A stretch of DNA of 64,000 nt from Tenebrio molitor (Eukaryota > Arthropoda > Insecta > Coleoptera > Tenebrionidae). This document shows, one piece after another, positions 58,635 to 64,000 of the stretch (positions within the stretch are counted from its first letter, which is position 1; each line of letters begins with the position of its first letter). Both the position numbers and the translations under genes were made by a program. Under the pieces are notes generated by a model, which saw only the letters and a program-made list of their open reading frames with translations, made no database searches and was not told the DNA's origin. The stretch spans positions 14,818,001 to 14,882,000 of the forward strand of contig NC_091047.1 of the NCBI RefSeq assembly GCF_963966145.1, given 5' to 3'.

Positions 58635-60748
58635 TTCCAAATAATGCTAGTGAATCGATTCTCGTATTGGCGATGGGTCATGATTAAAACTAGTATTTAT
58701 CCTCGGAAAATATGCATTTAATAACATCTTTGTCTTGACATTTGAAAAACAACAAAATGTGGATTTAACATTTCCCGGTGCCTTTGGAACTGCTCAAAGA
58801 ACTTTCAACGTCCATTTTGCATTAAACTATTTATTTAGTATTAATTACTTTACGATATTGATGATTTCCGCCGTAACGGTTTCCGTAGAATTTCCTTGAC
58901 GGGATGTGTTTTCAAAATATTCCTTCTCTACATGGAATTGTTCATTTGTGAAAATCTGGAATCAAATTATTGTGATACATATTTAAATATAATTTTTAAT
59001 TTTTGGGAGTACTTATTACATTTTTACCGCCATCAATTCGTGTTGAGTTAGACAAAAAGAACCTTTCATGTACTAAATAGCGTGATCCATTAATTTTTTC
59101 TTCATACATTATTACACATGAAAATTCCTGAAATGATAGATTTCTTAGAAACCAACGTTTACAGGGAAAAGAGTCTCCAACAAACAAACCATTTCCACAC
59201 CCATCCAACAAATTCATATTACACAAACTTCTATAAGACGATCGATACTAATGTGTATTATTTATTGTTAAAGAACGGGGTTGAACGCATGTGTTTTATG
59301 CATTTAAGAAGTGAATGCAAGCAATTGAGCTGTTCTTGTCGATGATTGGATTTATATTTCACTCGATAACTTTTCGATATAAAGTATCCGCAGTTCAGAA
59401 GAAATGTATAGTTCATGGGGCGGTTTCTCTAAATGACATTTATTAATTCTGTCGCGACTTCGTTTCTATTTCCCGTTGCTGAGTTTAGAAAATGCTTGAC
59501 ACCTGATGCATATAAAAGTAGACTGTTGGGGACGTTCTTCACAGCATGGATATTAGTCTCCTCCTCGTTCCTCAATTGTGCAAGTCTTGATTGTTGAGTA
59601 AGACTAACAGTAATAGCCGGGTGTCGAAATGATTTGTTGTTGCTTTTCTGTACAATCTACTGGTGTAAACATTATTTAATGATTTATGCTTTATTGTCAC
59701 AGCTAACTTCGACGTTGTTAATCTTCCTGATGTGAAATTATAACTAGATAAACGGCACTTATTTTTAAAAAACGGCTTAAAACTTACAGAGTAACTGATA
59801 TTTATTTATTATTAACGATCTTCCGCATTTGAAAAAGACTTTAAAAGTTGAGTACTTATTCACTTAAAAGCGCATACTAATAAATTTACCAGATTTATGT
59901 CAGCATGTTATTTTAGACATTTACATAATGTAATAGCGATACCAGTTGCATTAATTACATCAAGGTGCACAATTCTTTGATGTGATATATTAGTAGACTT
60001 TTAAAAATGCACTAATGCAGTATTATTTAATTTTTATTTGTAGTTTTTAGATTTTTTTTCATGCCGTGCCTCTACAACGAAGAACCAATTGGTGCTTGGT
60101 GCAGTAAAAGAGTTATAAATTACATTATAATGAAATGCAAATTGAAAAACAGTAGCAGGTTGCATTTTCGTGCAAGCTATATTGGAGTGGTCTCGTTGGA
60201 TCTTCATCAATATTTTATCTTCAACTTAATCGCATTTATGTGTCGTTTATAAATTATGTAAATTTATCAAAATAAAAGACGCGTGCTAATGCACGTCATA
60301 CTTTAATTAGAATTAATACATCCATCAACCAATATCAGTTTCACTTGAAAACAACTTAACGGTGTACAAGTAACATCAAAAATAAATTTGACGTTACTTA
60401 AACTAAGATTAAAATTACTTTTATTTTGTCAAATTTGTCCATAAATGGATTTTGCTCATGGTAATAAATGCGACTAAGTAAATAATGATAAAAGATTCTT
60501 TATCTATCAAGTTATGTTACTCACAATTCAAAGTTAAAATTGGATGATCAGTGCAATTAGACTTTGGTAAACTGATTAATTAATAGCTTGTATAAAAATG
60601 CAACTCTTTCTTTTTACCTCTTTCTGCATTTCAGAATCAGCTGACCAATTAATTGTTCAGGAAACTTGGTCTTTTTTAAAATTTGAATCAAGTCCAAATT
60701 TGTGATAAAATTCCTTTGCAAAAACGACTCATTAACGCAAGAAGTAGA
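58635..60748. other. Unassigned AT-rich stretch
   Basis: No gene or element is recognised. Small frames are without domains. Confidence 0.55.
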
Positions 60749-60884
60749 TATCATGGATCAACTGTTTTCAATCTAACCTCACTTTTTACGTTGTTTGTGT
60801 TGTTACTCTGCAGACGGGCGAGTAGTGTGTTCACAATGGATTCTTCAACGCCAACTTTGAAGATAAATTTAAATGAACACCCGA
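60749..60884. mobile_element. MITE, TCGGGTGTTC family, truncated copy
   Basis: The right two thirds are present: TCTAACCTCACTTTTTACG, then TTCTTCAACGCCAACTTTGA, and the end AAATGAACACCCGA followed by TA. The left inverted end is missing. Confidence 0.78.
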
Positions 60885-60896
60885 TATAACTACATA

Positions 60897-61139
60897 TTGG
60901 GTGATTCAAAGTGGTTGTGGATAAATATGGCAAGTATGTACGAAAATTCGTGGCAATTGTGTAGGTGGGATTTGTATGACATTTCATGTGCGTGCATTTT
61001 TTTACCATTGCACATTGACTTGACAATTTTTAAAATTGCGCGACTTTGAGCTGTCAAAGAAATGCCAACTTACAGAGTTGCCACATAAATTTTCGTACAT
61101 AGTTGCCACATTTATCCACAAGCGTTTTGAATCATCCAA
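60897..61139. mobile_element. MITE, TTGGGTGATTCAAA ends (243 bp)
   Basis: Inverted ends of about 62 bp, including TTGTGGATAAATRTGGCAA and TATGTACGAAAATT, lie between TA dinucleotides (60895-60896, 61140-61141). It begins only 12 bp after the previous MITE. It is non-coding. Confidence 0.88.
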
Positions 61140-61141
61140 TA

Positions 61142-62635
61142 TACATATATTTACCAAATAAAAAATAACATAAATAGGTAGATTCAGTTTTAATTAGAAC
61201 ATTAAAAGATAGCTAAATATCTCACTTTGGCAAACTATCCACATAAAATAATTTCTTGTTTGTTGGAAAACAATTAATTAAATAATTTTACGTTGTCCAG
61301 CTTATTAAGTAAGCTAAATCGGTCTCCAGCTGGGGGAGCTCATATTTTATTCCAGATAAACGAGGCGACATTTTCAGTTTACCGCTTCTAATTTCATCAT
61401 TTACTGTATTCGTTTAAAGTTACTATGGAGTTGATGTTTTACAATTTCAAGTTGGGTTTTATTTAATCTTTAAAAATCAGCAAAATGTCCTAGCTGACCT
61501 AACAGTGCTTTTACAAAGCGCGTCGGAGTTCGACAGTTGTTATTTACTTGAGAAACAATGCTTATTGCTTCATGGGGTTTCACCGTTTTCCCATGCTGTC
61601 TGTAAATTCATTTTTCTATCTGCTTTCAATAACGTACGAGTATATTCAGGTTTAGTTAGTTTCCTTAAAACAGAAATTTATGTATAGCTTGCAAGTCTTG
61701 TAAGGAGTATGGTATTTTGCCACAGACAATCATGACTCGATAAATAGACCGGATTTAGTGCATTTGCGTGACATTGACATTATGCAGCTAGGCAATTACA
61801 ATGTATCGTATCAGCTGAATACATTTTTATATAATTGAAGTAAATATTCTTATTTTTAAAACAAAATTAAAACATAGTTAACTGACTAATTATTACGTTA
61901 TAGATTCTTTATGATTGACTTCAATCAATGTAAATGTTTAAAATCACATAATTTCTCACATTTGACTTTGTTGATTTCTCTGTAAAAAACAACAAAGAAG
62001 AGCTCACACTTGTTCATTACCATAAACATAATGAAAATTTGCATAAAGATGACAGAGTATTAATTCTCTCCATTTTTAACAAGTTACTCAGATCGGCGCT
62101 ATGCCTTAAAAGAAGACAAAGCTTTTTAGTGGTCAAATAAAAAGTTCAAAGAATTTGTATACATTAAAATATTGTTGCCAACATTACTTTCTCAGTTCCA
62201 CGAGCTTACGTGAGAAATTATTTTTGGTAGAATTTTGATTAATGTATTTAGAAAATTTCATAAAAGATACTTTCAATTAATTCAGTAAATAAAGATGCCA
62301 TGATAGTGGAAATTTTTGGCTGTAAACATACACGTATTAAATATTTGTAAATAATTATTTTGCATTAACTGTTTGATTATTAACAGTATTTTAACTACCA
62401 TGATTGACGTTATTCAGTGTTCAACTAGTTTTGGAATTAGTTTAGTCTGTTTTATATTTTTATTGGGATGATTTTTACGTTTCTTGTATTCAAAAAATAT
62501 TTAGCTTTACAGTTTGTCTGACTTGTTAAAAAAGGAGTCTTTTTGTTTGTTGTTAGTTAATTATTTAATACAGGAATTAAAATTATGTAAGTATGTTATG
62601 TAATTTGATCCAATTTTTATAATATACGAGTATAC
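61142..62635. other. Unassigned AT-rich stretch
   Basis: No gene or repeat is recognised. Confidence 0.55.
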
Positions 62636-62637
62636 TA

Positions 62638-62858
62638 ACGGGTGTTTTTTTGGCGTCGAAGTTGGCGTTGAAGAGTCAGTCAACTGTGAACGCACCACTG
62701 GATTAACAACTCTGATCAGCTGTTTAAATCTAATCTCACTTTTTGTATTGTTTGTGCTTATAATCTGCAATTTGAAAAATCAGTGTTTTTAAGACGAATG
62801 GTTCATTCACAATCGACTCTTCAATACCAACTTTGAGGCCAAATTTAAAAAACACCTT
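62638..62858. mobile_element. MITE, TCGGGTGTTC family, copy 7 (221 bp)
   Basis: The left end ACGGGTGTTTTTTTGGCG and the right end AAATTTAAAAAACACCTT are inverted, with the AGTTGGCGTTGAAGAGTC block and its partner. TA flanks both sides. Its right half matches the fragment at 31737-31820, so these two form a subfamily. Confidence 0.85.
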
Positions 62859-62860
62859 TA

Positions 62861-64000
62861 CATTCAGAATTATTTTATTAAGTCTAAACGGTTTGTTTAA
62901 AACTAACTATTTAATTTTGCTTCAGGTACTTAAAATCAAATCAATGATGTCAAAGTTTTTTCCTTTCTTTGTAATTTGGTTTATGGGTTACACAAAATAA
63001 ATACGTTTTTTAAGAAAGAAAACCATGGTCTGCTTGACAGATTTTTTTGAACTGTGGCTTCTTTGAAAAATAAAACTAAAGTTATGTTACTGTAAAATAA
63101 TATGTAATAGCAATTGAGATCTTCAAAGGACATAACGAACAACAAAATGCTGTTTAATTTTTTTATACCGCTACTTTTTGTACTAAAAACTTTTACACAT
63201 TCTGGCGACAACTTTTACGTTTTCAGAAGCTTCACTTTGAGAAGAGTGTCACCTAATAACTAAGCGTGAGCTTTACTTTATCGTTCTCTTAATTTCTCAA
63301 ACAAAAAATTGTCCCCTTTAAACATGTTTACAAAAGAAATAATTCCTCAAATTAAAAATTACCAGACAACTGTATAAATAAATTCTTGCACAGTGTGAAC
63401 AATTTCGACAGTTATTTATGTAGTCATCTGTAAATGTAGTTGCATGTCAACTGTTCATATCCAAGTTGTCACTCATAACGAAGTCGAGAGAGAAGAAAAC
63501 ACGCGCAGGAAATATTACGACTGAAGCTTTAATTAAAATTACTCCAGTAAAACACGCATAAGAGAAATCATTACAGTGATATGTATTTTATATAATACGA
63601 GTACTATAGTCTTTGCAAGTTAAATAAATACATTCTGCAACATCCACAATAATTTTGTTTTTTCTTGTGCCAGAGTAATATTTAACATGAATATTCTATT
63701 CTATAAATATCAGAACTTCTGTTAAATCTTAATTAATCTTTTCATAAAACGAGCAGTTTAAAAAAGTTTATCATGACTGACAATTAAACTTAATTAATTA
63801 AAAATGCCTATAAAGCAGACACTGTGGGTAATATTTTGATATTTGATCATTTAAAGACTCGCATTATAATAATAATTAGTACTCGATTTCTGCCGAAAAA
63901 AATACGCTAAAAATATTTCTCTTATATAAAAATAAACATTTTAAGGGGATTCGCTTTGCTTGAAACAGGTGCTTCAAAATATTCAATAAATTGCCGTTTC
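62861..64000. other. Unassigned AT-rich stretch at the right edge
   Basis: No gene or repeat is recognised. A 76-codon minus-strand frame (63211-62981) has no domain. Confidence 0.55.

Noticed and set aside
1..64000. Known microRNA, rRNA or CRISPR sequences
   Set aside because: I looked for common insect microRNA seeds, rRNA motifs and regularly spaced repeats by eye and saw none; a covariance-model search would be needed to exclude them.

Overview
The window is AT-rich eukaryotic DNA, most probably from an insect. The evidence is a BEL/Pao retrotransposon of the insect type, very many Tc1/mariner-like MITEs with TA target duplications, and no bacterial signals such as operons or ribosome binding sites. 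A beetle or another insect is a guess; nothing here fixes the species. I can defend no host gene exon. The window reads as intergenic or deep intronic DNA shaped by layered transposon insertions. The only intact long coding region is the gag-pol of the BEL/Pao element on the minus strand (7757 to 2529).

Layout. Positions 1-1820 hold a dispersed repeat (about 205-775) split by a 223-bp MITE, a 428-bp palindromic MITE (939-1366) and a truncated repeat (1588-1820). Positions 1821-11595 form a nested composite. Two inverted arms of about 832 bp (1821-2067 plus 8364-8949, against 10764-11595) enclose a loop of about 1.8 kb. The loop carries an inverted copy of the 205-775 repeat, a 136-bp MITE and a transposase pseudogene. 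The left arm was split recently by a complete 6.3-kb BEL/Pao element (2068-8358). Its two 269-bp LTRs look identical, it is flanked by the 5-bp duplication AATAT, and the right arm preserves the empty site.

From 11600 to 64000 there are mostly unassigned AT-rich stretches carrying short DNA transposons. One family (ends TCGGGTGTTCATTTAAAT) has seven copies. A second (ends CAGCGTGATCAA) has three, one of them a longer form. Two repeats near 22.6-23.3 kb and 57.1-57.5 kb are copies of one element, each interrupted by a different MITE. A 1.5-kb element (24794-26296) keeps a decayed Tc1/mariner-type transposase, and a 345-bp element (23898-24242) keeps a 46-residue helix-turn-helix reading frame. 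A repeat at 36765-37120 has an inverted copy at 50415-51050, which was hit by a MITE.

How the parts relate. The BEL element encodes everything needed for its own copying: Gag-like region, protease, reverse transcriptase, RNase H and integrase, with LTRs, a tRNA-Tyr-type primer site and a polypurine tract. The MITEs encode nothing and must be moved by transposases in trans. Their shared terminal motifs group them into a few likely families. The nesting gives a relative order of events: old repeats first, then MITE insertions and the inverted composite, then the BEL insertion as one of the latest events.
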